Shown: piece after piece, positions 32,222 to 45,046 of the stretch
Numbering within the stretch: the stretch's first letter is position 1
Layout: every line of letters begins with the position of its first letter
Assembly (NCBI GenBank): GCA_940671915.1
Contig: CALNVZ010000641.1
Coordinates: 10,790,221-10,854,220 of the forward strand
DNA from: Paracentrotus lividus
Taxonomy: Eukaryota; Echinodermata; Echinoidea; Camarodonta; Echinidae
DNA: 64,000 nucleotides
Direction: 5' to 3'
Notes under the pieces: generated by a model
Database searches by the model: none
The model's input: only the letters and a program-made list of their open reading frames with translations
Told to the model about the DNA's origin: nothing
Program-made: the position numbers and the translations under genes

Positions 32222-35200
32222 ATGGTTAGGATCATGGACGCCTTTATCCTCTGCATCTTCGCGTTCCTAGCGCTGATCATTGACCATGCAGATGCCTACA
32301 TGTGGAACTGGATGTGGAGCGAGCCCCCTGCACACCTTGGCCCAGAACCCCCTGGAATGGTCAACGACGCCCCAGTCGACAACGGTCTTGATAATATAAA
32401 CCACCCAAGAAATATTCAAGCCAGACTCCTTCTTAACGAAACAGAAGCAAGATATTATGAGGTAAGCTTCCATACAAAATGTATTTTTCTTTGATTCATT
32501 CCATTAGAATATTCTTCCTTTTTTTTATATGCAAATCTATGCTTTTTTTGTACAAGTAGGTTAATCTACCTCCACATAAATTTATCATTATTTATTGTGA
32601 TATAATATACAAAAACATACATTTTTGCCTAAGACGGTCTACGATATTTACATATTCTTACTGAGACCTCTGACTACATTGTTAATGTAACATAGCGGGT
32701 TTGATTATCATTTATACTCAATAATCACTGAAATATTTTAAAAGATGGAAGTTGGAGGCGACTGTATATTTTTATAAACAAGCTAGATTTGTATAACTCA
32801 AAATAACAATATTTATCTCCCTAAACGTGTCAGTTAGACCCCACTTCACATACTTTCAATAAATTGAAGCCATACACCCGTTTGATACCTGTCAATTAAT
32901 CGGTACCGCAATTAAAGGTCTATTGTCCCCCTTCACACGTCTACGCCTTGGCTATTGATCTATGACTATAGGCTGGCAGGTCCCTGCAATGCGTACAGTC
33001 TCAATTTCTGGAGCCAGGCCCCAAAACGGATTGATTTCAATTGGCAGCAGACACGGGTCGATTTCTGATGAGCCTTAATCTTGGAAACGGTTTACCCATT
33101 ATATGTGCCCATCAGGATTTTGAAAACGGGTCCTTTTTGTTTAATTTGAGGCTTCAATTTTAACCCCGGTGCAGAGGCACGAATCCCCGGGTAGAACGCC
33201 CCAGACGGTGCTTTTTCAGATACTGATTTATACTGAGGAATCGATATTTTATCTAGGGGCCAAGATCTATGCGCATCATCAGTAATTCAAAACCATTACT
33301 GACCCTGTTGTGATAACTAGTATATACAGCAATATATATATATATATAAGTGTTAAAGGCTTATACAGTAATTAATTCTGTAGGTATGATTATATTCTAA
33401 TAGGGGACATCCGAAGTCATCCAAACTTCATATAAAATTAATGTAGGCTGATGTCAAATATGAAATTTAGGATAAAAGCTTTGAAACTATCACGTAATTT
33501 ACTTATGCCCTAATTGGTTAATGAATGATAAGTTAAACATTCCCTTTTAACAACATTTGCCTATGCCTTACTAATGCCTGGTAGTTTGCGGTCTCAACCA
33601 AATAAAACTCTTTTTTTTTATCAAAAGAGAATATTGAGGTTCTCCATGCTTTTAGCTGACATTGCCATTTTCTCTTTATGCTCAGGATATTCCTTGTGAC
33701 AGTGATAAGAAGTGTGGTCGAGGAAGATACTGCGATCTTCATTACGGTGGCTGCCATCGACATCGTCGTCCAGGGCATCAGTGTAGACGAGACGGACATT
33801 GCCAGAAAGGATACGACTGTTTGTTCGGGACTTGTCGTCAAACCGTTCCAGAAAGATCATTAGGTAAGGGTCTAAATAATTCCGTGAATGTTATGACCAA
33901 AGAGATTTGTAACTTTTTAATTTGCAAATGTTCACCAATTTTAGTATAGATTAAAAAAAATACGTGTAATATGTGTGAGAATGTCCCTGGGGAATAGGAC
34001 GTCGTGTTCCACAGTGAAACACAGTGTGGAATCATGTTCACATTGTCAAATTCGAGATTTTTAACATTGTGAATCATATCTTCATTTTGTGTCAGAGTAG
34101 ATTCACTGTGGGAAAACCACACCACAATGCAATTATCTTCACACTATTATATTGGAGCGTTTTTCATAGTAAACCATGTGAACACACTGTAACGCACAAT
34201 GTTGGGCACATTTTTTTTCAGGCGGGGTAAACAGGAAGGGCGTATAACTCTGAGTTAAAGTCCGAATAAAAATAAAATAATAGAATTTCAATTCTAAAAT
34301 CGAAGAATCAACATCAGAAAAAAGAGGAGAGAACATTGGGAAAGACATTCGACATAGATTTCGATTATCAAAAAAAAAAGTCCCATACTCCAGACTTGCA
34401 CAACACAAGTTTCCCTTATCATGCTTTACAACTCCACAAATATGAGAGAGTAAAACGAATCGTGGTGTCTTACTTCCCATTGTCACATGTATTAATCCCA
34501 TGACTTTGCCCAAACTGCGTATTTGTTTAAAAACCTCGAGTCTTTTGATTGTGATATTAGTTATTGTTAGGGTCAATATTTACCGTGAAAATGTCACGTT
34601 TTAGTGCGATCTCGAACGCCCTTAAAAGCTACAACGGAGTTGGCAAGCAATATACAGCGTGTCACTTTGACGAATGGCTTCAACTTCTCTGAAGTTCTGT
34701 CTAGAGATGATTGACAGTGCCCGAAGTTGAGGTTCAAGAAAAATAGTGTCATCATTGGCGGTAGTTTAAGTTCAGTTTTGATCAGCGACACTTCCATGAT
34801 TTTGAGATAAGGGGTGGGGTTGCAGGAGCTAATTTGAGAAGGGGGTGGTTCAGTGGAAAATTTATTTAATGATGATATATCAGGAGGTATTTATAATGTG
34901 TATGTGGCAATATAAAATCGTGGGGGCTCAAGCTCTTGCTCCATATCTTGAGCCGCCACTAAACGTCATAACAAAAAGAAGTCTGTGAAACAAATATTGA
35001 TTTGCTAGCTTCTGCATGTATCCTAAAAATGCAATTGTCATCCTTAAAAATGCGAGATAAATAATCTAAACTATCCAAATGAGAATACTGTAAAATATCC
35101 TTTGTTTTTATCGTATTTGAGGGGGGGGGGACGTTCCATCGTACTGAATAACCTATTAATTGAAAGTGTCAAAGAACTAAATAAGGGTTTTTAAAACTCG

Positions 35201-36405
35201 AATAAAGGATGGATCGGTTTGAAAGAGACAACTTCGAATGCTGTCCACTCCGATGAGGCGTCTTGGACGGGGGACACCCGGGGAGAGGGGGACAGGTCCC
35301 TTGGCTATTCATAGCGGCTCAGTGATTGACAGCCACTACCTCTTTAGTTTACACAAAAGGGATCACAAAGTGCTTTTATAGTAGACTTTTCTCGATTCTT
35401 TTGATGGATAGGGCAGTGCGATTATTTAGAATGTGGCCATATATATTCACTGAAATGATAAAGTTGTAATGCATAAAAGACTCGATGGAACGGCACTGGG
35501 ATTCATTCTTATACATAATTAAATAAAAGAAAGTCTACAATTATTATCCTTAAAAGATCATTACTTTGTTATGTTGTCGACGCGATGGATTGAAAAGAAG
35601 TGTGACAGCTAAATATCTCTCATGATGTTCTCGAATTTATTATTGCTATTATTTTTCTTAAATAAATTACTACTCTCATAACTCTCATAAAGCCGAAAAC
35701 AATCTTTATTCGCTATTGCCTTTTGATTCGTCAATTCTTTAACCAATATTTCTTGACTCTTCCATTGTTCTTTCAGGGGCGCGATGTAAAAACGACAAGG
35801 ATTGCAGCCACAACATGTGCTGTGCGAAGCAACACGGCGAGTCGGTATGCAAGCAGAAACTCCCCCTCCAGGCCAAATGTTACATTCCACCGGGCGGGAT
35901 GGACTACGTCATCAATACGATGTGCCCATGTGAGGAGGGGCTCGTGTGCAGAGAAACTGTTGTCATGGAGAGAAGAGAGTAAGTGTTTTTTTCCCCCTTC
36001 TCCTGTATTTTTGTTTTGAATTTAACGTATCGATGTAGTTATACTGGTGTTTTGGTCAATGTATGTGTAAATAATGCTACCTGCAAAACCTCAATTGTAC
36101 TGATGAAACAATAAGAATCTCATCAAATCATTATTGCTAATCTGATAATCTCCTGAATATAATATAGCTTTGCACGGGTCCCTCATTTTTATGTAGAGCT
36201 GCAAAGCAAGCCATAACATTGGAGGAGGGGGGGGGGGGGGGGGGGGACTCATTCGCTTGGATTTTATTGATGTAATCAAACACATGTTCTGTAATAATTG
36301 ATTAATCTATTTCTCCTTTTGTATTTCTTCTTTGCTTTCTTCAGGCAAGAATTTGTACTCCGATTGTGGACAGACGAAGGCCATATGAGATGCCAAGCCC
36401 GGTGA
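32222..36405 (+). CDS. DKK3: Dickkopf-3-like secreted cysteine-rich protein (four exons, complete)
   Basis: Dickkopf proteins are secreted modulators of Wnt signalling; DKK3 is the divergent branch. Exons 32222-32461, 33686-33863, 35777-35978 and 36345-36405 join in phase with GT/AG borders, giving 226 residues. Residues 1-25 form a hydrophobic signal peptide ending near ADA. N72 is in an NET glycosylation site. The first cysteine-rich module (C84 to C130) has eight cysteines, two fewer than usual. The second (C143 to C223) has the ten-cysteine colipase-like pattern, with CC at 154-155, CPC at 189-191 and GLVC ending at 197. The spacing and order, and the CPCEEGLVC core, fit DKK3 better than DKK1/2/4. 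The protein lacks the long acidic tail of vertebrate DKK3 and ends soon after the last cysteine. Start chosen at 32222; M5 is an alternative. Confidence 0.8.
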
Positions 36406-36655
36406 GAGGGACTCAACACCAAAAATACAAACATGTGCTATACATTCTTGCTCAAGATGTACCGTGTGCTGTCAATCTCGCTCCGATGGATTCCGAGTAC
36501 TCCCGAAGGCTTCCGATAACTCACCACGAAGCATGTCACGATGAGCGCATGCTTGCCGAAAATAAGACGCAATGCGTCTGCTGCCGAGCCGAAGTCAGCC
36601 GAGCAGCAAACTGGAGGACCCCATCTGCCGACGAGATTCAGCATAATGATTATTT
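36389..36655 (+). repeat. duplicated segment, parent copy (end of DKK3-like coding region and 3' flank)
   Basis: From gatgccaagccc, which covers the last codons of the DKK3-like gene, to gattcagcataatgatta, this stretch is repeated at 38314-38590 with roughly 80% identity by eye, including gccgagcagcaaact and acgcagtgcgtc-type words. Confidence 0.85.
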
Positions 36656-37054
36656 GATTCTTAATATGATTAAGATGACTATAAATATATACATATATTT
36701 TTGTTATTGATATATTATATTAACTGCTGGTCTGTATTTCAAATGAAAAATTGGATATTTTTTCTATTAAATGAAATATCGGCGTATGTTTTTGTCCTTA
36801 TTCAAGGATCGCTTGCAAAAGTATCACTTTTGCTGCTATGCTTTTGTTAAATGTTTGTAATTCTATTGTATAGAAATTCGACATGATAATTGAATAATAT
36901 GAAGTTATGTGAACTTTCTTTTTTAGTAAGTGAATTATTAATTGATTTTGGGTTACATCTTTTGCATGTAAATTTGATTAACAAGAGACATTATATATAC
37001 TCTAAGCTCTTTCGTATCACAAACGAATTTTTCTTCGAAGAAATGCGAGATAGA

Positions 37055-37060
37055 AATAAA
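37055..37060 (+). promoter_or_regulatory. candidate poly(A) signal of the DKK3-like gene
   Basis: AATAAA about 650 bp after the stop codon in AT-rich DNA. Other AT-rich hexamers are nearby, so this is only a candidate. Confidence 0.3.
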
Positions 37061-37760
37061 ATTAAAGTAAAATTATAGTTTTATTCATAATTTTAGTTAT
37101 TATGTTCTTGAACTAAAACTTAAAAGCATTAGGTACAAAACATCGGTGATACAGAGCTTTGAAAAATTGACAAAATATTTCGTTCTGTATTAAAATAAAT
37201 TCTGATGGCTAGTTTTCTGAGCAAACGATTATCATCCCGAAATAAACGTTAGGGAGGATCAAATTGGTGAAATGGTCACATTGCTTCTTTTAGTGTTTGA
37301 GGGTTTCACAGGATACCAACTGATTGATATCTTTTAATCTTAACGAAATGACAAAACAGCTATAAAAAGTAAAATATTTTGTATTCATATGACACGTGAT
37401 TTTGTGGCAATAATTTGGATAGATGGACATCTCAATTGCCCATACAAGTAAATCAATATAAATGTATAGAAGAGATTGAACTAATGATTTCAAACAATCT
37501 TGATGAAAATTGTCACTGCCAACATTGTATTGTGAAATCTTGTTATGCTGTCATATATATATCTGCATTAAAATAATTGTAAATTAATATTTTTTGCCCT
37601 ATCAGTTTAATGAATATGAAATAGTGAATTAGAGAGAGAGAAGGAAATAGATATGACAATGACATCAACGCTTTGAATAGAAAATAAGAGAAACAGAACA
37701 ATGTTTTAGGAGGCAAAAATATAGAATATAAATTACAGAAAGAGCGATTCATAAACAATG

Positions 37761-37801
<41 letters not shown>

Positions 37802-37938
37802 TGAGAGAGACAGATACAGAGACAGAGAGAGGGGAGGGAGATATAAGAAAGTACATATAAGATACATGTACATGTATTATACAGAAAGAGAGGGGAAGAC
37901 AGAAATATAGAGAGGGTGTATTGAGAAAGGAGAATACA

Positions 37939-37955
37939 NNNNNNNNNNNNNNNNN
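37939..37955. other. assembly gap (17 N)
   Basis: A run of N directly followed by about 19 G. The gap abuts a homopolymer and a dispersed repeat, so local sequence is unreliable. Confidence 0.95.
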
Positions 37956-38270
37956 GGGGGGGGGGGGGGGGGGGGACGTGTTCCCCCTTCGATTTTTTTT
38001 CTCTGGGGGATCGCAACCTTCGATTTTCAAAGCTTGACATATTTTTATGTAGTGATTTGCTTGTGAAGCTAATAAATAGGTAAAATGTATGTCAAATACA
38101 ATACTAAATGTTGTTATGAGGCAACATTTTCGGCTGGCGCTTCGCGCTCGCAAACATTTTCATTAGATTCTGCATAATGTGCGAAGTGTGCGGATTTTGA
38201 GTGTATTATTTTTCACTTTCGGGTGTTTCCGTCCCCCCCCCCCCAGTCGTGACATGAATTTGCCGCGCTT
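37956..38270. repeat. dispersed repeat with GC-rich mirror motif, copy A
   Basis: Near-collinear with 59606-59940. Shared blocks include aatgtatgtcaaatacaat, cgcttcgcgctcgcaaacat, ctgcataatgtgcgaag and cactttcgggtgtttccgtc. Both copies start after a poly-G tract and end near gtcgtgacatgaa. Confidence 0.85.
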
Positions 38271-38313
38271 GATAGGGAGAAAGAGAAAGAGAAGATAAAC
38301 GAAGAAACACACA

Positions 38314-38590
38314 AGGTGCCAAGCCTGCTGAGGGCCTCGACACCAAAAATATAAACCTACAATACAGAATGTATTGCTAAAGATGTACATGTGCTGTCAA
38401 ATTGGCTCAGATGGATTTCGAGTAATCAATCCCGAGTTCTCTCGACGATTTTCGATAACCCGGCAAGTGTCACGATGAGTGTTTGCCGAAAACAAGACGC
38501 AGTGCGTCACGGTCCTCTTCTGCCGAGCTGCAGTCAGCCGAGCAGCAAACTAGAGAACGCCATCTGCCGCCGAGATTCAGCATAATGATT
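38314..38590 (+). pseudogene. duplicated fragment of the DKK3-like last exon and 3' flank
   Basis: A second copy of 36389-36655, about 1.9 kb downstream in the same orientation. The terminal coding triplets of the parent are altered (cctgctga for cccggtga) and the rest of the exon is missing, so it is not a functional exon. It directly follows the dispersed repeat at 37956-38270. Confidence 0.75.
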
Positions 38591-39143
38591 ACTAGTATCG
38601 GATTCAATGTTAATTTTGTTCAATCCTACTTGCAATATGTGTCTGCTAATTAGTATTTCAATCACTGTTTTCTTCCTTCATATTAAAATACAATTATTCA
38701 CCCCCCCCCCCCGACAGATAATTAGTACTTAATAACCAAATCATAGACATCGCCTTTGAGGTTTTAGATCTGTTAAGTAAATTCAACATTTATCTAAATT
38801 GGAAATATATTTTGAGATTTAAAAAAAAAATGATAAAAAGATCACAATCTAACACATTGATTAAGTTAATGTTATGCCTACAGTGACCTTATCGTTCAGT
38901 TTTAATGTCCTTAAAATAAGTAGGTATTCCTATACGTTAGCAAACTAACTCTAGAACTTTGAACTCTTATTTAGAGTATATGATCCTGCCTTTTGTTATA
39001 AACATTTGTTTTTCTCTGCTACATCAGCAGTTTTTAGTTGTTTTACGATTTAATTACGTTTCAGAGTAATCTATCGCTCACTTTATCTTATATGAGCTTG
39101 TTAGTGTGAGAAGGTAGTAATTTCATGTTCATGTAGACTTACA
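38591..39143. other. intergenic DNA upstream of GH3 gene 2
   Basis: AT-rich, with a short C run near 38700. No gene or element is recognised. The promoter of GH3 gene 2 should lie here. Confidence 0.35.
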
Positions 39144-42100
39144 ATGCTGACTTTAAAGTTGCGTGCTATTCTGCGATTTTGGGGGTTAGCGGCCTGGTCA
39201 GTTATGCGCCGGATCGAGAACATCCACTTCAGCACATTGGAAATCAATATGGTTGGTAGGTCATTAAATTTATATACTTTAATTGAGAGTAGAGTGATGA
39301 AGTTAAATTTAAAATGATGAAATCGTGATCTTAATTACATTAAGACAAATTTTGGGTGCCCACGTGAGGACCCCAATAGGCCCATGCAGACTGACTTACA
39401 AGATGGACTGCCTTCTTTGTTATACCCTATAAGTACACCTTTACTCTAACGATAGCCCAACATGGCATGATATCCCCCGAACCTACAAATTCAAACCATG
39501 ATATAGAAAAGAGTGCTAATCATAGGATTCAAACCTGGATACTTGAATTCAGATAAAACCTCATGCACGTTTTTGTATTTGTTTGAAACCAGTAACAGGA
39601 GCAACGACGGATAAACGCCAAACACACTTGATATAGCGACCAAAGATATTACTGAATTACTGGAGAAAATATCGTGATTATTTGCTTATGAAACTAGTAT
39701 AATTCAGTTTAGTGAATGCCATGAGGAGCAATAGTGTTTTCTAAAGCTCGAGGGGCCTCACATCAGCTATGGACCCCGAGGCTGCCGAGGCGTCATAGCT
39801 GGATGAGAAGCGCCGAGACCTTAGAACAATCTATTGCCACCGAAATTAAGGCAGTCACTATATATTTTAAATTATAACGAAAGAACTCTGACATTTTTGT
39901 TATTTTCTCCGGTCAAACGTCATTTTAGTGAGGGTCCCCATCAGGCATGAGAAGGCCCCAGATTGAGGCGTTTAAAAAACTAACTACAGTGGGTATGCCT
40001 AACATAACTGAACAAAACCAAAAACAAAACATTGAATCAATGAAAGACGTTTGATACTTGCCACAATAAATAATATACATCGATAGTCCTATAACATTTC
40101 AAAATCACGATTCACAACGGTGCTCTGACGCTTTTGCCACAACTCCACGGATTGACTGCGCTTGAAAAAATGACTAATTGAAAACGACTAGTTGAACTAG
40201 ATGGACTTTGGACGCTCAGCCCTCCCTGGCCACCCTGGCTAAAACTATGACCAGACTATTTGGACCATCATGAGACAAGGTATTATTCAACTTATTCTGC
40301 ATGAGTATATACCTAAAAAATCTTAGTTTATAGAATGCAATTATCAATGGAAAAATCGCAGAAAACTGAATTGCCTAGAAGAACCGTTGGTCCCGCTCGA
40401 AAATAAAGAGCACAGAAAATAAATCTCGAAGACATCGTTCTGTATTGATACAGTACTTGGAGCACATGAACGACCAAAAAGTAACATCAATGAACAAACA
40501 AAAACAGAAAACAAAGCAGACAAATCACGTACTACCCCGCTGTTCCGCTATAGCTCATTATTTTTCATTAACTATTTCTTCAGGATCCCTGGCTGCTGTT
40601 GCGTCATGTCTATCTGTCCTGTTCTTGTGGATCCCGACACTCCGTCCATCCCCACAAGAGGGCGTCATATCGGTCTTGTTTCATTTGTACTTCGCTGGAA
40701 CGTCTTACATCAGGGGAATGAAATTCATCCGCCAACAAAGGAAATGCTTGAAGGACCCTCGCCGTGCCCAAGAGCAGTTCCTTCTGAGAGTTCTAAAGGA
40801 GAATGGAGACACAGACTACGGAAGGAGGTTCAAGCTCAAGAACATCGCATCCGCAGAGGAGTTCCGTCAGCGCCATCCGTTGACGACCTATGAAGATTAT
40901 AAACCCTATGTCGAGCGTGTGATGGCTGGTGAGAAAGATGTTATGACCAAGACGATGCCGGATGCTTTTTGCCAAACCTCAGGCACGACTGGCCCCTCAA
41001 AATTTTTCCCACAAAGATGTCACAGGGATCTTTTGACCAGGACCTTAGATGTTTTATTTGCTTCTACTCATGAACTATGTCCACGGCAAGGGCTTCTGCA
41101 GAAGAAAATGTTCCACTATGTCCAGCCAGTTATGACCAAAGCAAAAAGCGGAGGGATTATCCGGCCAGCCCTCTCTTTGTATGAAGACGGTTACATGGCA
41201 TCTCGTTACACAACACCTCCAGCAGGATTTCGCATTCAGTCCTTCAAAGAGGCCAGTTACATCCATATCCTCTTTGCACTCCTTGATCGTAACTTAGGTG
41301 TCTTCTTAGGACCTTTTATTGGTGCCATCGAAAGTACGATGAAGCAACTTGAGTCAAGTTGGGAGGACATTGTTAACGACATAGAGCATGGAACCATCAA
41401 TGATAAGGTGAAGATCAAAGCTGATATCAGATCATCACTTGAACAGTCTCTTGGCGATGGCTACCCGGAGAGGGCGGGCGAGCTTAGAAGTCAGTTCGAG
41501 AAAGGATTTGACGGAATCATGAAAAGAGTATGGCCGAACCTTGAAACGCTGCTTGCTTGTGAAAACGTCGGAATCTGGCCCGATCTTAAAGCTAAATATG
41601 CAAAAGGTAGGCATCATATTTCATTTTAATTGCCTATGGTTTACAGTTTATGTATGTCTTCTCATACTTATGGTAATTTTTGCCTCGATCAAGAGGTAGT
41701 GTAAGCCACACCTTGTGGTTATCATTCGTTCGATATAGAATCAGTCTACAAGAAGGCGAGACCTCGATAGTTGTGGATCAAGGCGGTTGTCATAACTTGT
41801 CGTGCGTGCAGCGTGTCTTTACTTTTTACGTCGCACGAACTTTTTTTTAAAATCAGACACGCACGTTGTTTGTACGACATACAGGAGGTTGTTACAATAC
41901 CTTCCCCACAAAAACGTAGGAATCGCATACATTAGCCAAAGATAGCTACAAGTGAAACTTAGATTTCGACCTGCTTTGACCACTGTAACAGACGCTTTTT
42001 TACCTTTTGGTTCAGGTATACCGTTTGTAAACTTAGGATACGGGAATTCTGAGGGACTATTTCTCGGATTATCCCCCTGGTTCTATGATGACAACCAAAG

Positions 42101-45046
42101 CATCGAATTCTGGATCAACAGTGCTTTCTTTGAGTTCATCAAACTCGAAAACACGTGAGTATTAATAATGACAAAGAGTTATGGTGGTATCTCACACTTC
42201 GCGGAGACGTAACTGCGACTCGGACATCTCCGATACTTTTTTCTTTCGTAGCGGAGACGTCTCCGATTTTTTCCCCGTCGCGGAGACATCTTGGATACTC
42301 TTTCTCATCGCGGAGACGTCTCTGAGACGTCTCATTGACAAGTTTCAAAACCGTATCAAACCCTTCTCAAAGTAGTCCTAAATCCATCTCAATTGCGTCT
42401 CATGCACGTGAGATACCACCATTACTGACCTTGGTCTTAAAAGAAAAAACTTAAACCGAACCGACATTGAAATTCTATATCTGTACAAATTGTACAGATA
42501 GAACCGTAGTACTTGAGATAGATAATCTATCTTAGACTGGGACATACGTAACTATCTTGTAATACTTTGTTTTACAACAGGAAAGAAAGTCAGCCTAAAA
42601 CGTTCTTCCTCGATGAACTGGAGATTGGACAGGAGTACGAACTGGTCTTTACTCAAGATAGTGGCCTCTACCGTTATAGAGTAGGAGACGTCATTCGAAT
42701 AACTGGCTATCACGAGAACTGTCCTACCTTCAAATTCATGTACCGGTGAGTGGTGAAATATATAGTTCTGTACCCAAATGTTTTCACCCCTATATTAAGT
42801 AAGCCAGGGAGGGGACATAGGGTTGTAAGTATTATCCAATGGACTTATTAAAAGGAATTTGTACCTGCACTTGGGATCTCTTTTATTAGGAGACCATTGA
42901 TGGACCGACTTCTAATTTCATGAGGGGGGGGGGATTAGGATTTTAGATTTTTACATCCAAAATGTTTTTAGGTCACGTCGAATTTATCAAATTGTCAGGG
43001 CTCAAGGGACGCCCTGATAATTTGAAAACCCATCATTGACTGTACATGTAAAATTCGGAAAGTTTTGGCCTTGGTACTCCCCCATTTTTAAATCCTGAGT
43101 TCGCCATGGTAAATCTTATTGTGATATGAATGAACGTTCTTAAGGTCAAAACGGAACAAATTGTTATCTTTCAGATATCATATAGTTCGAATTCAAGGTC
43201 AAGTTTGCTTACACAAGCTGACAAATAGTACAAACAGTTCGGTAAAAAAAATACATAGTAAAAAAAACAACTTTAGGAATCATTCCTCATATATTTACAG
43301 TCTATACAACAACAAAAATTACAATATAACAAATAATGGTGGGGTTGACAAGCATTCTGGGAGAAGTTTGCGAGAGTATTGTGAGTTGGTGAGGGGTTAT
43401 AAAGTTCCTTCAAAGTTCAAGCTATGGATATTTTTTTTGACATGACAATGCCATTCCTCCTTTAAAAAAAGATTGTTTCATGACTATTTATTTTGATGAC
43501 AGTATGGGCTTGATGTTGAACTTGCGATATGAGAAGATGAACCAAGTCGCACTTAAAGCAGGACTTCAGTCAGCCGTGGAGCGATTTGATGACGTCAGAC
43601 TAGTCGAGTATGCTGTGGCTGAGAGTAAACTTATTCCAGAATCGTCTTCAGGTAATCACCTAGATCGATTTCCATTTGTGTTTGTTTTAGAATGAACCTT
43701 CGATGTTGCAAACTCAGTCATTAACTAACCCCGTCATAAAGTGGAAAATATCTATGCAGTGAGACCATGTACTCTAAGAAAAAAGGGTTCCATTTAGCAC
43801 CCTTTTTACCACAATATGGGTGCTTATGGGCACCCTACGCTGAGCAAACTCCGGAAAGTGTCGAGGAAATCAGAAATCTTCAATGTGTTTTATAAGCGCT
43901 CTGTAAAAAAACAAAAGAAAAAAAGAAAGAAAACAAAAAGAAAACAAAAGTAGAAATAATAAAGGGAAAGTATTTAAGTTGATTATTTTGCCTCTATCTT
44001 TGATCCTTTTATGGCGAATTGTGTCTCACTTTCATATAATAAGTAATTTGATGATTTTGGTACAAACGGAGTTGTGAAACAAATGTCTGTATTATATGGT
44101 TTATTGATTGGCGTGTTTTTATTTATTTATTTTTCAGCATTTGAGAAGGATGAGGACATGCCGTATTACGTAATATTCTTGGAGCTTGATCAGACAAAGA
44201 ACACAGGGACAGAGAAGGTTACGTCAACAAAGCTCATGAATTATGTAAGTTGCTCATCAGTAACTTTTTTTTTCAAATTACGAATCACTTTTGTATAATT
44301 GTTTCTTTCTTCCCAATTTTATTCACCTCATTTAAGTTATTTTTCCTTCATCAAATAATTTTGTACCTCTTTATTTCCATAAACACTTGTCTGTATTATT
44401 AACGGTGTCTTTTGGCTATATTATTTCATTAATTATATGAGAGGTCTATATGTTCGCTATGCTTTTAAGTGGACCCCACCATTTTTTACAGAATGTAAGT
44501 CAAGGTTACTGATTTTCCTTCTTTTTTTTTTGTCTTTCATGTATAATGACTTGGAAATTTATATGATCGTGATTTGTACAAAATGCTATTGTATGAGTTT
44601 TCCATACACTCTACAACATTGATTGAAGTTTCTTGATTTTTTTTTTGTTGGAAATGAAAGTCAAAGTCAAAAGAAAAGTAATTATGAAAGTCAAGTCATC
44701 ATTGTCATCAACATTTACCAAATAAATGATGAAATTGAAAATGTGTATGGAAAAAAAAATCATAATTGATGAGGACTGACCCATTAAAAAATCTTTTTCC
44801 CGTCCTTCCCCTTTAATCAATGTCCAGATCGACACAGAGCTCCGTGATCGTAACAGCGACTACGCCAGACTACGACGAGAAGGCGCTATCTCACGACCTC
44901 GTGTTCACATCGTAAAACCCGGCACGTTTGAAGATTTGAAACAACACGTGTTGAATACTACCAGCACCACTGCGAACCAGTACAAAGTACCTAGGAGAAT
45001 CCGCACTGTAGACACCTTAAATGTTATGTATGAACATATTTCATAA
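39144..45046 (+). CDS. GH3 domain-containing protein, paralogue 2 (seven exons, complete)
   Basis: Same family as the gene at 16140-22152: an ANL-fold acyl-adenylate-forming enzyme, substrate unknown in animals. Exons are 39144-39255, 40584-41606, 42016-42154, 42581-42745, 43503-43651, 44138-44244 and 44828-45046; phases match, borders are GT/AG and the coding length is again 1914 nt (637 residues). ATP-binding motifs are intact: SGTTGPSK at 170-177, GYGNSE at 386-391 and YRYRVGDV at 455-462. Exons 2-5 have the same lengths as in paralogue 1 (1023, 139, 165, 149 nt). Exon 1 encodes a diverged start, MLTLKLRAILRF, less hydrophobic and more basic than in paralogue 1, so it may not act as a signal peptide. 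An in-frame ATG upstream of the 40584 acceptor is intronic, not the start. Confidence 0.88.
41800..41930 (-). repeat. dispersed repeat, inverted relative of 30440-30560
   Basis: Read on the minus strand it shows gcgattcctacgtttttgtg, then a ttgcaa-type spacer, tgtcgtac, and acgtgcgtgtct, in the same order as 30466-30535. It lies in intron 2 of GH3 gene 2. Confidence 0.65.
42182..42421. mobile_element. PIF/Harbinger-like MITE with TTA duplication
   Basis: Perfect 14-bp inverted ends (tggtggtatctcac) and TTA on both sides (42179-42181 and 42422-42424), as for PIF/Harbinger elements. The interior has several copies of a cgcggagacgtctccgat-type unit. It is non-coding and lies in intron 3 of GH3 gene 2; paralogue 1 has no equivalent. 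Confidence 0.75.

Noticed and set aside
40445-40583. Upstream ATG extending GH3 gene 2 exon 2
   Set aside because: The stretch is intron ending in a pyrimidine-rich acceptor at 40583. The conserved exon 1 at 39144-39255 supplies the N terminus in phase, as in the paralogue.
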